Below are positions 1-8,444 of a stretch of DNA of 48,046 nt, piece after piece. Under the pieces are notes generated by a model. The model was not told the DNA's origin and searched no databases. It saw only the letters and a program-made list of their open reading frames with translations. The stretch is from Candidatus Woesearchaeota archaeon (lineage in GTDB: Archaea; Nanobdellota; Nanobdellia; Woesearchaeales; GW2011-AR9). How positions within the stretch are numbered: the stretch's first letter is position 1; each line of letters opens with the position of its first letter. The stretch lies in assembly GCA_018670095.1 (NCBI GenBank), contig JABHRR010000029.1:1-48046 (forward strand), given 5' to 3'. A program made the position numbers and the translations under genes.

Positions 1-138
1 AGACTACTTTTTTTTAAATACTTCTAAGGATTTTAGGGTTTTATAAAGAAAAAAAGGGCATTTTAATTATGGTCACTCGAAAGTATATATTGGAAAGGCG
101 TAAAAAACACCCTTAACCTATATATCCCATAATAAAAG

Positions 139-250
139 TGGCCCCGCCGAGATTTGAACTCGGGACTTCACGATGTCTAGACCATACTTGATATATCAGT
201 TTCGCATCCAATAATGGAACGTGCGCTCTACCAAGCTAAGCCACGGGGCC
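139..250 (-). tRNA. tRNA gene with probable intron in the anticodon arm; isotype uncertain (possibly Trp-CCA)
   Basis: The minus strand shows a 7-bp acceptor stem (GGCCCCG/CGGGGCC), T8-G9, a D arm GCTT...GAGC with a GG-containing loop, and a T arm CCGAG-TTCAAAT-CTCGG. The discriminator is A and no CCA is encoded. Between D and T arms there are about 36 nt too many, so an intron is needed, as is common in archaea. The anticodon stem appears to be CACG/CGTG. The first exon then reads TTCCA, and splicing to AT before CGTG would give a Trp-like loop TTCCAAT. However, I could not fold a standard bulge-helix-bulge at the canonical 37/38 site, so isotype and splice points are undecided. The gene body is well supported; the anticodon is not. 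Confidence 0.8.
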
Positions 251-292
251 GTAATCAAGCAAAATCTACTCTTCTTTAAAAAGATTACGGCC
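247..292 (-). promoter_or_regulatory. tRNA promoter framed by a 10-bp inverted repeat
   Basis: A TATA-like TTTTTAAAG lies about 27 nt upstream of the tRNA 5' end. It sits inside a perfect inverted repeat, ggccgtaatc (247-256) and gattacggcc (283-292). The inner arm includes the first four nucleotides of the tRNA. Confidence 0.5.
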
Positions 293-327
293 TGTTCTTA
301 GAAAATCGATTCGTTACTTCTATTATT

Positions 328-1122
328 TCACCATTCTTCAAAAACTTCTTCACTTCCATTAGGATGAATATAAACCACCTTACTTGAAGAATCAATACGA
401 CTAAAAGTTACATTAGCTAAATCTCTATTATCAAATTTATAAGTAGCACCTACAGTTGATTCTGGTATATGTACTTCACCTTTTTTCTGTCCTAAAAAAG
501 TAAAAGTACAATCTTTAGATCCAATACCAACATGTGAACCAATCTTTCCTCTGAAGATATATTGACAATGTTTTGAATCATTTCCTGTATCATAACCACA
601 ATCACCATGAATATCAAAAACGGTATGTTGTGAATTGTTTCCCACACAATTACCTATATTCCCATAAATATTTACTTTTAAAGATTTATTTGCATCGATA
701 CTTCTAAGAAGCATGGGAAGCCCAGATATTGGTTTTAAGTTTTGCACATCAAAATTAAATTCCTGTTGTTTAGAATCATGTAAACCTAATAACATTAGTC
801 TACTGATAAAAAATCCAGTATTTTTAGTATATCCAGGATGGTCTTCATAAATAGCTGTCATTTGTAAAAATCTATTTATCTCTTTCGGATTCAATAATTC
901 TTGAGTCCTAAGTAAAGATGAATTATATTTTTCAATTCGATTAACATACCAATAATTTAAATTTGCTCCATCAGCTTTATCTAAAAATTCACCATATTGA
1001 TTAAGTAATGATTTAAACTTATTCTCACCAACAACTTCTACACCACTTTCACTTTCTATACCTTGAGCAGTGTGACCACTAAGCGACTCTTCCAATGATC
1101 GCTTCTTCAGTGCTGGATTCAT
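328..1122 (-). CDS. P1: tagged beta-solenoid paralog, last gene of the operon
   Basis: Unrecognised family; 264 aa. The N-terminal tag (LKKRSLEESLSGHTAQ) departs slightly from consensus with KKR and QG. Residues ~35-125 form the predicted helical middle domain, containing NPKEINRFLQMTAIYEDHPGY and a short NTGFFISRL helix. The solenoid follows from ~145, with turns such as IYGNIGNCVGNNSQHTVF and IHGDCGYDTGNDSKHCQYIF. The tail is YIHPNGSEEV. It is cytoplasmic as far as can be seen, with no signal peptide or membrane segment. The ATG overlaps the P2 stop by 4 bp, so translation is probably coupled. The middle domain is closest to P11-P13 by eye. Coding is certain; function is unknown. Confidence 0.9.
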   Translation of the reverse strand: MNPALKKRSLEESLSGHTAQGIESESGVEVVGENKFKSLLNQYGEFLDKADGANLNYWYVNRIEKYNSSLLRTQELLNPKEINRFLQMTAIYEDHPGYTKNTGFFISRLMLLGLHDSKQQEFNFDVQNLKPISGLPMLLRSIDANKSLKVNIYGNIGNCVGNNSQHTVFDIHGDCGYDTGNDSKHCQYIFRGKIGSHVGIGSKDCTFTFLGQKKGEVHIPESTVGATYKFDNRDLANVTFSRIDSSSKVVYIHPNGSEEVFEEW

Positions 1123-1904
1123 TTTGAATAGCTCCTCACTACTTCTTCTTTACCATTAGAATGAATATATACGATTCTATTTCCACTACAAACTTCATCT
1201 AATAAAATGTTTAATGTTTTTTTATTCGGAGTTTTGAATGTATTCGAAAGCAGGTGATTAGAATAAGATCTAGAATGATCTTCTCCATTTAAAACAAAGG
1301 TGCACCTTTCTGAATCATGTCCTATTTGAATACCAGAATTACCATTAATGATAAATTTAGAATTTTTAGCCCCCATTCCACATAGGCCCCTTACATTTCC
1401 ATTGATACAAAAAACCCCGTATTCAACATCTTGAAAAGGTTCGTAACCTAAATCACCAACAACATTTACTTTAATTTGTTTTCTTTCCTTTCCTTTCAGA
1501 AAAGATCCAAATTGATCAATTGGATTTAAACCGCTAATATCAAAATTAAATGTTCTGTGTCCTTTGTGATAGCTATTTCTAATAAGCCTACTAATTAAAA
1601 ATCCAGTATTTGGATTGTATAAATCCATATTTTCATAACAAACACATAATTGTAAAAATTTATTTATGTTTTTTGGAGTTAAAGTTTCTGTTATTTTCCA
1701 AGTAGCAATTGCATGTTTTTCATTGAAATCATCATCATTTATAACAGAAGGAAGCTTTGTTTTTAAGAACCGCTCACCTTTTCTTAATAGTTCTTTAAAT
1801 TCACCTTCACCAACAACTTCTACTCTACTTTCACTTTCAATAACCTGAGCAGTGTGATCACTAAGAGAATCTTCCAATGACTTCTTCTTTAATGTTGATT
1901 TCAT
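1119..1904 (-). CDS. P2: tagged beta-solenoid paralog
   Basis: 261 aa with tag KKKSLEDSLSDHTAQVIES (SDHT instead of SGHT). The middle domain contains LTPKNINKFLQLCVCYENMDLY. Only about four solenoid turns are clear (VVGDLGYEPFQDVEYGVFCI, INGNVRGLCGMGAKNSKFI, INGNSGIQIGHDSERCTFVL). The tail is VYIHSNGKEEVVRSYSK. The start overlaps the P3 stop as ATGA. The upstream gene's final codons supply the Shine-Dalgarno site GTGAGGGATTATTC. The plus-strand 60-aa ORF inside it is a shadow. No enzymatic motif is visible. Confidence 0.9.
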   Translation of the reverse strand: MKSTLKKKSLEDSLSDHTAQVIESESRVEVVGEGEFKELLRKGERFLKTKLPSVINDDDFNEKHAIATWKITETLTPKNINKFLQLCVCYENMDLYNPNTGFLISRLIRNSYHKGHRTFNFDISGLNPIDQFGSFLKGKERKQIKVNVVGDLGYEPFQDVEYGVFCINGNVRGLCGMGAKNSKFIINGNSGIQIGHDSERCTFVLNGEDHSRSYSNHLLSNTFKTPNKKTLNILLDEVCSGNRIVYIHSNGKEEVVRSYSK

Positions 1905-2683
1905 GAATAATCCCTCACAACTTCTTCTCTTCCATCTGGATTGATAAAAACTACTTTATTATATGATCTAGGTTTGACTCCATTTTCCCGGTCCAGTAAT
2001 TTCTTTAACAAATCTTCATCAGCAGTTTTGAATATGTTATCACTCATATTATATCCAAAAGATTGAAAATCCCCTTCAATCCTAACAGTTGAATCCGTCA
2101 GATTATCAAATGCGTAAAAACCAATATTTCCTCGAACATATATTTCTGAATCTTTAACACAAGCTCCAAAAAAAGAATCAGCATTTCCTTCAAAATTAAT
2201 TCTACACTTCTCAGAACCCCAAGCAAAATTAGAATCAACATTTCCTACAACATTAACAACTAAAGGATAACCAAGATCTCTATCTCTTAATTCTAAACAA
2301 ACTTCATTTAAAGGAGGTAAGTCAACAAGATCTATCTGGTAATTATTATGTCCAGCAATAAACGCATTATCAACCAACTTGCTGATAAAACATCCCAGAT
2401 AGCTGTAATAATTCTCATTATCTTTTAAATGTGGAGTTGCCTGTAAAAAAGCATTTAGTTCATGATTACTTAAAACATAAGGGATTCCTTGAAAGTAAGC
2501 TTCATCTAATTCAAGACGCTCACCTACAGGAATATCCCCTTCTAAAAACTTTTCAAAATTCTCAAGAACTTCAACAAGAACATTCTCACCAACAGTCTTA
2601 ATTCCACTCTCACTTTCAACTACTTGAGCAGTGTGTCCACTAAGCGACTCTTCCAATGACTTCTTCTTCAATGCTGTATTCAT
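1901..2683 (-). CDS. P3: tagged beta-solenoid paralog, subgroup A
   Basis: 260 aa, very similar over its whole length to P8 and P10. The shared middle block reads GIPYVLSNHELNAFLQAT, then FISKLVDNAFIAGHNNYQ, then CLELRDRDLGYPLVVNVVGN. The solenoid carries FAWGSEKCRINFEGN and turns ending in a bulky linker before ADEDLLKKLL. The tail is FINPDGREEVVRDYS, whose codons also hold the Shine-Dalgarno site for P2. It begins 1 nt after the P4 stop, preceded by GGTGAAGGAC. It has SNFAWGSEKC where the other subgroup A copies have SDFAWGAEKC, so it is the more divergent copy. Confidence 0.9.
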   Translation of the reverse strand: MNTALKKKSLEESLSGHTAQVVESESGIKTVGENVLVEVLENFEKFLEGDIPVGERLELDEAYFQGIPYVLSNHELNAFLQATPHLKDNENYYSYLGCFISKLVDNAFIAGHNNYQIDLVDLPPLNEVCLELRDRDLGYPLVVNVVGNVDSNFAWGSEKCRINFEGNADSFFGACVKDSEIYVRGNIGFYAFDNLTDSTVRIEGDFQSFGYNMSDNIFKTADEDLLKKLLDRENGVKPRSYNKVVFINPDGREEVVRDYS

Positions 2684-2684
2684 T

Positions 2685-3632
2685 TTAGTAGTCCTTCACC
2701 ATTTCTTCTCTTCCATCAGAATGTAAATAAATAATCTTATTTTTTGAAGGTCTCCCTCTCACTTCTTTTATAAAACTAAAACTTCCTTCGAGAAAAGCAG
2801 GTATATCTTTAATTAAAGCCTTTAATGATTTACGAGATGATGTTGAAAACTCACAATTTCCCATTATTCTTTTTTGATACTCACTCTGCTCTTTATTAAC
2901 TAAGTAATCCCCCTGGATTTCATATGAAGAATTATGAGAATTTTGTCCAATCCGAGGGCCTACAGTTTGTTTTAAAACATACTTACCAGACATAGAATCT
3001 GTACCACAAGAATGAGCAACATTTCCTTCTACAACAAATTCACAATTTTGTGTTCCATGCCCTAAATAAAAATCAGCATGACCTTCAATATGAAATGTAG
3101 ATTTCTTAGAGAATCTACCAAAGCTAGAGCCTACATCTCCATACAAATGAACATCGACCCTTTCAAGACTATTAAATCCGTGACCATCACCATTATATTT
3201 TAAAGACATTCTCCTATCTTCCCCAGTTACACTTTGTAGTCCCCAAAACATTCCGTTTATAGGCCTAGTTAAACAATCTCCAGACAATTCAAATCCATTA
3301 TGTCCTTCTTTAAATGAATCATACAATAACCTAGTAAGTTGTGCTGCAAATAAAGGGTCAAAGTCAGGATCATCTTGATAATGTGAAGCAACTTCGAAAA
3401 ATAATTTAATTTCATCAGGAGTGAGAACACCCAATTCTTCTGCTTTAGATCGATGTTTATATTGAACATCAGTTTGTACAAGTAATTCACCTAAATTCTC
3501 TCGGAAAAAATTTAATTGTTTACTTAAGTTAGTATTTCCAGGAGTCTCTAAAGTTCTTACCACTTCAACAACCTGAGCAGTGTGACCACTAAGCGACTCT
3601 TCCAATGACTTCTTCTTCAGTGCTGTTTTCAT
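2685..3632 (-). CDS. P4: tagged beta-solenoid paralog, longer form
   Basis: The ORF track starts at 3659, but family alignment puts the start at the tenth codon (MKTALKKKSLEESL...), giving 315 aa and a 1-nt gap after the P5 stop rather than a 26-bp overlap. The tag is standard up to HTAQVVE and then lacks the usual ES-E segment. The middle domain contains LTPDEIKLFFEVASHYQDDP. About five solenoid turns follow (LYGDVGSSFGRFSKKSTF, IEGHADFYLGHGTQNCEFV), then a charged insert (LVNKEQSEYQKRIMGNCEF) absent from most paralogs. The tail is IIYLHSDGREEMVKDY. Function unknown. Confidence 0.88.
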   Translation of the reverse strand: MKTALKKKSLEESLSGHTAQVVEVVRTLETPGNTNLSKQLNFFRENLGELLVQTDVQYKHRSKAEELGVLTPDEIKLFFEVASHYQDDPDFDPLFAAQLTRLLYDSFKEGHNGFELSGDCLTRPINGMFWGLQSVTGEDRRMSLKYNGDGHGFNSLERVDVHLYGDVGSSFGRFSKKSTFHIEGHADFYLGHGTQNCEFVVEGNVAHSCGTDSMSGKYVLKQTVGPRIGQNSHNSSYEIQGDYLVNKEQSEYQKRIMGNCEFSTSSRKSLKALIKDIPAFLEGSFSFIKEVRGRPSKNKIIYLHSDGREEMVKDY

Positions 3633-3633
3633 T

Positions 3634-4512
3634 TTATATTTCGAATATCTTTTCCTCATTACCTTTTGATTTAACTAAATAAACAGAAATCCCTCGAGGA
3701 GAATTATTATCGGGCTTTTCTTTATTTAAAGATTTTATAGCGATATGTGCTGAAGTTTCATCATAAAATTTAAACACACTATCTTTTGCTTCGCGACCAA
3801 TATACGGTATAAAATCTGTATCTATTTTTCCATGTAAAACAAAAGTACACCTTTCAGACATTAAACCCATTTGTTGTCCAGTATTCCCATAAATCTCAAA
3901 ATGACATCTTTTTGCATTATCACCAAGTTGGTATCCACTATCTCCATGTATTTCAAAAACAGAATCTTCTGAAAATGAACCCATAATCGAAATACTTTGA
4001 CCAAGACAACTTTTTATAATAGCTCTAACATTTTTAGCATATCCAAAACCACCACGTATTCCTTCTACATTTATTGATAAAGGATGATCTTTTGTGCCTT
4101 TTAAAGTCGTACCGACAAAATCTAAACCATTTTTTCTATTATCAAAATTAACATAAATATCTTCTAAATCTAATTCAAAATTATTGAATCCATGATTATA
4201 ACTTCTTTGGATTAAAGCAGATAAAAAATTACCACTGCTTCTAAAATGTTTATGATCAGTATGTGCTTGAAGTAAAGATGGAACTTTAGTAATATCTTCT
4301 GAAGTGATTATATCTTCGCCAATAAGTTTAGAAAGTACATACTGAGGGATACCAAATCTACTGCATTCTTCTAACCATTTAGTATAACCTCGATAAATGT
4401 TTGTTAATATAGAATCACCAACAACTTCCACTCCATTCTCACTTTCAATAGTACCACTAGTGTGATCACTAAGCGACTCTTCCAATGACTTCTTCTTCAA
4501 TGCTGTATTCAT
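3634..4512 (-). CDS. P5: tagged beta-solenoid paralog
   Basis: 292 aa. The tag ends SDHTSGTIES, the variant with SG in place of AQ that is also seen in P8, P11 and (as GG) P12. The middle domain is divergent (KLIGEDIITSEDITKVPSLL), but keeps the conserved FLSALIQRSYNHGFNNFELD segment. Solenoid turns include IHGDSGYQLGDNAKRCHF and IYGNTGQQMGLMSERCTF, a nearly ideal 20-residue period. The tail motif is degenerate (VYLVKSKGNEEKI). The ATG overlaps the P6 stop by 4 bp with GAGGGATTATTC upstream. No signal peptide. Confidence 0.9.
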   Translation of the reverse strand: MNTALKKKSLEESLSDHTSGTIESENGVEVVGDSILTNIYRGYTKWLEECSRFGIPQYVLSKLIGEDIITSEDITKVPSLLQAHTDHKHFRSSGNFLSALIQRSYNHGFNNFELDLEDIYVNFDNRKNGLDFVGTTLKGTKDHPLSINVEGIRGGFGYAKNVRAIIKSCLGQSISIMGSFSEDSVFEIHGDSGYQLGDNAKRCHFEIYGNTGQQMGLMSERCTFVLHGKIDTDFIPYIGREAKDSVFKFYDETSAHIAIKSLNKEKPDNNSPRGISVYLVKSKGNEEKIFEI

Positions 4513-5633
4513 TCTGAATAATCCCTCACGAGTTCAAACTCTCCTTTACTATTTTGAAAAATAATTTTTCCACTTCTTAATTTCCATTTAGAATTGTAGG
4601 CTTCAGAAGAATTAACACATTTTTCAAGTAAAGATTTATTTGGAGTAATAAATGTAGAATTGTTTCCTATAAAAGAAGGGATTTTTTCAGATTCTCCATT
4701 AAGATAAAGTGTGCTTTCTTTAGCACAAATCATCATACTTCCTCCGACATTTCCTTTAATATGATAAAGAGATGATTTTGCTCCAAGACCAACATCTCCA
4801 GGAATATCTCCTTCAACATAAAATTGGCAACTAACAGAAGGGTTGTTTACATCATGTGGTCCAAGAGAACCCCCGTTACCTTTTAACACAAATAAACTAT
4901 TTTTAGCACTTGTACCAACATAATTTCCGAAATCACCATCTAAAAAATATGAGGAATTAGAAGAACCGTTACCTAAATTAATTCCAGTATTACTTTTCAA
5001 ATGAAAAATTGAATCTTTTGCTCCAGATCCAAGATAAGCACAAGTATCTCCTTCAATGAAAAAAACACAATTCTTTGAACTCTTAGCAGTAGAATGTTCA
5101 AATTTTCCTTTGAGGTTAAGGATTGAATTTTCTAAGAAACTAAATGAATCTTTTGAAAAATCCCCTTGAGCAGATAAAACTAAAGGATTATCTTTTCGAC
5201 CTTTTAAAAATGAGAAAGCCAAAGGTTCTTTAAATGTTCCTAGGAAGTCAAACTTAAAATTATTATGTCCACAATTATAACTATGTTGAACTAACCTTGA
5301 TAAAGTCAAATCAAGTTCATAAAATCTTTTTCCTTCATCAATATTCTGGGCCACAACTAAAGTTGAAAACGCAGAAAGCTCCATTGGAGTAAGTAACGGT
5401 GTAAATTTATGTTCTCCACAAACAAATTTTTCACGCATGCTTTTATTTTTACGAAATGATGGTGTGAAACCTGATGAAAGGTTTACTAACATTTCATGAA
5501 CCATAAAAGCATCCATTATATTAGATTCCCTAACGGGTTTAATGGTTTCAACTTTACCCTCACTTTCAATAACCTGAGCAGTGTGACCACTAAGAGATTC
5601 TTCCAATGACTTCTTCTTCAATGCTGTATTCAT
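4509..5633 (-). CDS. P6: tagged beta-solenoid paralog with expanded solenoid
   Basis: The largest paralog. I choose the second ATG (5633, 374 aa) over the track start at 5642, because it places the tag as in its relatives and leaves the 1-nt gap after the VWA gene that P3 and P4 also show. About eight solenoid turns run from ~140 to ~320, for example IEGDTCAYLGSGAKDSIFHL, KSNTGINLGNGSSNSSYF and DGDFGNYVGTSAKNSLFVL, roughly twice the number in most paralogs. The tail is IIFQNSKGEFELVRDYSE. It is the first gene after the VWA-metallopeptidase. The repeat expansion suggests a binding or scaffold surface rather than an enzyme; that is inference. Confidence 0.9.
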   Translation of the reverse strand: MNTALKKKSLEESLSGHTAQVIESEGKVETIKPVRESNIMDAFMVHEMLVNLSSGFTPSFRKNKSMREKFVCGEHKFTPLLTPMELSAFSTLVVAQNIDEGKRFYELDLTLSRLVQHSYNCGHNNFKFDFLGTFKEPLAFSFLKGRKDNPLVLSAQGDFSKDSFSFLENSILNLKGKFEHSTAKSSKNCVFFIEGDTCAYLGSGAKDSIFHLKSNTGINLGNGSSNSSYFLDGDFGNYVGTSAKNSLFVLKGNGGSLGPHDVNNPSVSCQFYVEGDIPGDVGLGAKSSLYHIKGNVGGSMMICAKESTLYLNGESEKIPSFIGNNSTFITPNKSLLEKCVNSSEAYNSKWKLRSGKIIFQNSKGEFELVRDYSE

Positions 5634-5634
5634 T

Positions 5635-7545
5635 TTATCCATAAAACGTAGACTCTATTTTATCATCATCAGGAACAATTCTTCTGGCAGCACCAACTGC
5701 TAAACCTCGCAAATCTGTAGGTTTGTCAACTGGGATAATCTGCGTGTTAGGTAAAGTTGCTTCCGTCCAAATTTTGTAATCAGAAGAGTTGTCGATAAGG
5801 AAAATTGTATTCCTTGTAACGTCAGCTAAACTGTTAAGATAACCCACAACCTCGTCAATGTTAGCTATACCCCCATCGGTAATTAAGAAATTGTCGACTT
5901 TTTCATAAGTCTCTTTAATTCTACCGCGAAGATTCAGTTCAAGGTCCTTATCAACAAACTCCTTCTGTTTTTCTGGTGATAATGATCCTAAAAAATGTTC
6001 ATATTCTTGTTCTGTTGTAAAATATCTTGGCATATCTCTTACATCAGAATGAGCAACTCGTTCCATATACTCTTTGATTTTAGGAATATTCAAAGCAGTA
6101 CCTCCATTCCAAAAAGCACACATCATTGAATAAAAATCATTAAGTTCTCTGGTAGGCATTAAGAAAGCTGTATCAACTGAAAAATTAACAGCACCAACCT
6201 TAGCACCATTATTATGATAATTCCTCCCTAAAATAAAACCTGCCAACACTGCATTTGAACCATTACGAGGATCTTCCATCGATCCAGAACTATCAATGAT
6301 AACATTTGCATTTGGAACTTTGTACAACCTATCTCTTTTGTGACTCTGTTTTAATTTCTTTCTTCTAGTAATGGAAGGTAATATTCTTCCACCAGTTGAA
6401 AATGGATCTAAAGTTTTAATTGCATCACCTACCCTAAATCTTTCTGAACCTTCAGGGAAAGAATCAGTAGAGTCAACAACAATTGGTTTTTTATGAATAA
6501 ACATACCATATGTTGCAGCTAACCTTTCATAATATCCAATCTGATCATCATTATTTTTTAAATCAGAACTTCCTAAACCAATACCTTTACCTTTACTTTT
6601 AGGTGGAGTACGATCAAAATTTTTTCCAGTCTGTCTTTCAACATATTCTTTAACTCGTTCATATCGACCTTTATTCTTCCCTCGAATAATTGAATCTAAT
6701 CCGTCTTCTATTTGTTCATCAGTAAAATCTCCGATATTAATTGGTCTACCCATAACAGTGCCCTCACCTTGACCACTACCACTACCGCCTCCACCATTTT
6801 GCATAGATTTAGGTAAAATATTTTTACGTTTCTCTAAGACGTCCATGATATAATTACCAAACAAAATGAAGTTCTGTAAATTAGCACTTTCATCACCAAA
6901 ATCTAAAGTCATTAGTTGAGACAATTTTTCTTGGAAATATTCGTCATCTACATGAACTCCTAAGTCTTCTTTTGTTTGTTCTTGATAATATGAAATTAAT
7001 AATCTGTCAATAGAATACCTTTTCAAATCTTCCATAACTTGCTCAGGATCTTTTGAATGTTGTCTAAGTACTTCTTTTTGTTTTTCTGTAAAATCTTCTT
7101 CCTTTTCAATTAATAGGTTGAACCCTTTATACAATTCTCTAACGTCCTTTCCAGTTTTTTCTTTTAATATCTGTGGTAAGTTATCTTTCAAATCTACCCA
7201 GTATGCTAATACATCTTTAGCATATTCCCCGAATGAAGATTCAGCTAAATGTCCTAAAAACATTAGTTCTGCACATTCTCTTGGATAGTGAACGTAATGG
7301 CCAACTTCGTGTTTATAAATTCCTGCCAAAGCAGTTTCTGGATCCATTTCTCCATGTTCAACTAGTTGATCTAAAAATTCTTTAGAAACATGAGTTTCGT
7401 TTGTTTTGAAATCAAAGTAGGCAGTACCTATTCCTTCAATTTTATCTTCTAATTTAATATGTGGATATACTAAAGGATTGTAAAACTCGTGTAATACTCG
7501 AGGTGCAATTACTTTAGCTAATTCTTCCCATGTTATTTCAGTCAT
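5635..7545 (-). CDS. Metallopeptidase-like protein with C-terminal VWA domain (DUF2201-like)
   Basis: 636 aa. An HEVGH zinc-binding motif lies at residues 79-83 in a helical N-terminal region. A Gly/Ser linker (GGGGSGSGQGEG, ~251-262) follows. The C-terminal half is a VWA domain with complete-looking MIDAS residues: DSSGS at 418-422, Thr483 in GGTALN, Asp557 in LITDGG. This architecture matches the known pairing of a putative metallopeptidase domain with a VWA-like domain in proteins encoded beside MoxR ATPases. In MoxR systems the VWA partner usually links the ATPase to its client. Here it sits between P6 and P7, which suggests that the tagged paralogs are the clients (inference). The start has a strong AGGAGGT site and overlaps P7 by ATGA. 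Confidence 0.88.
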   Translation of the reverse strand: MTEITWEELAKVIAPRVLHEFYNPLVYPHIKLEDKIEGIGTAYFDFKTNETHVSKEFLDQLVEHGEMDPETALAGIYKHEVGHYVHYPRECAELMFLGHLAESSFGEYAKDVLAYWVDLKDNLPQILKEKTGKDVRELYKGFNLLIEKEEDFTEKQKEVLRQHSKDPEQVMEDLKRYSIDRLLISYYQEQTKEDLGVHVDDEYFQEKLSQLMTLDFGDESANLQNFILFGNYIMDVLEKRKNILPKSMQNGGGGSGSGQGEGTVMGRPINIGDFTDEQIEDGLDSIIRGKNKGRYERVKEYVERQTGKNFDRTPPKSKGKGIGLGSSDLKNNDDQIGYYERLAATYGMFIHKKPIVVDSTDSFPEGSERFRVGDAIKTLDPFSTGGRILPSITRRKKLKQSHKRDRLYKVPNANVIIDSSGSMEDPRNGSNAVLAGFILGRNYHNNGAKVGAVNFSVDTAFLMPTRELNDFYSMMCAFWNGGTALNIPKIKEYMERVAHSDVRDMPRYFTTEQEYEHFLGSLSPEKQKEFVDKDLELNLRGRIKETYEKVDNFLITDGGIANIDEVVGYLNSLADVTRNTIFLIDNSSDYKIWTEATLPNTQIIPVDKPTDLRGLAVGAARRIVPDDDKIESTFYG

Positions 7546-8444
7546 TTTGAAACCTCCTGTAATTTTCCATCTTCTAATTCTCTGTATATTTTATGTCCAT
7601 GTCCAAAAAAAAGATGATTTAATAAATACTCTATAACATTCTCATTAGGAGATATAAATTTACAATTTTGTGCATTAAAATCTCCAACCCAATAATCACC
7701 CACTAGATCTCCACCAATTCTAAAAGTTGAATCTTTAGCTTGTTTAGCAAGATAATGACTACTTACATTTCCTCTCAAGTCAAAATAAGATTGTGAAGAA
7801 TTATATCCGAAACTGTAATCTATATTTCCATCTACAATAAATTTAGATTGACTAGAACTATTGCCCATTGCACCTTCAGCATTACCTTCTATGTGGTGTA
7901 AACTATTTTTTGCCCCAAAACCAAAACCATAACCTACATCTCCTTTAACAACAACATCGAGATAATGGCACCCCCTCAAAAGGTTAATACTATTACTTAC
8001 ATTCCTAAATGTAATTTTTGTTCTTTCTGATTCATCATTATTTACGTTGCCCCATATGTTTCCGAAAGGATTATGTTGTCCAAAACCCTGCAAATCAAAT
8101 TCAAACTCCCTATAACCTGCATCTCTGCTTCCATGAATAACTTCTTTGAAAAAACCACTAAATATTTCTGCATAATTTCTTTCATCCATAAAAACTTTAG
8201 ATGCATCTAAAAATAATGCAGCTTCTTCAGAAGTAAGTGCTCCAACTGTTTCTCTTAGTTGAAAAGCTATTAATGAAACTTTAAAACCACGTTTAAAATA
8301 ATCAAAGTATTCTTCAGCTACTCTCAAATATTCAGTGACTTTATTATTTCCAACAACTTCTATTACTTTTCTTTCTTCAACCTGAGTAGTGTGACCACTA
8401 AGAGAATCTTCTAATGACTTCTTCTTCAATTTTATTTTTTTCAT
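7542..8444 (-). CDS. P7: tagged beta-solenoid paralog, subgroup B
   Basis: 300 aa, beginning MKKIKLKKKSLEDSLSGHTT like P9. The segment after the tag (QVEERKVIEVVGNNK) lacks ESES. The middle domain contains LTSEEAALFLDASKVF and FFKEVIHGSRDAGYREFEF. Solenoid turns include VVKGDVGYGFGFGAKNSLHH and DGNIDYSFGYNSSQSYFDL. The tail is IYRELEDGKLQEVSK, and its final codons encode the AGGAGGT ribosome site of the VWA gene. Together with P8 it forms a two-gene unit duplicated as P9-P10. Confidence 0.9.
   Translation of the reverse strand: MKKIKLKKKSLEDSLSGHTTQVEERKVIEVVGNNKVTEYLRVAEEYFDYFKRGFKVSLIAFQLRETVGALTSEEAALFLDASKVFMDERNYAEIFSGFFKEVIHGSRDAGYREFEFDLQGFGQHNPFGNIWGNVNNDESERTKITFRNVSNSINLLRGCHYLDVVVKGDVGYGFGFGAKNSLHHIEGNAEGAMGNSSSQSKFIVDGNIDYSFGYNSSQSYFDLRGNVSSHYLAKQAKDSTFRIGGDLVGDYWVGDFNAQNCKFISPNENVIEYLLNHLFFGHGHKIYRELEDGKLQEVSK

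Noticed and set aside
1666-1848. Plus-strand 60-aa ORF, and similar ones at 8481, 8977, 9842, 10156 and 10652
   Set aside because: They are reverse-strand shadows of the paralogs. The repeated appearance at equivalent positions only reflects paralog similarity.
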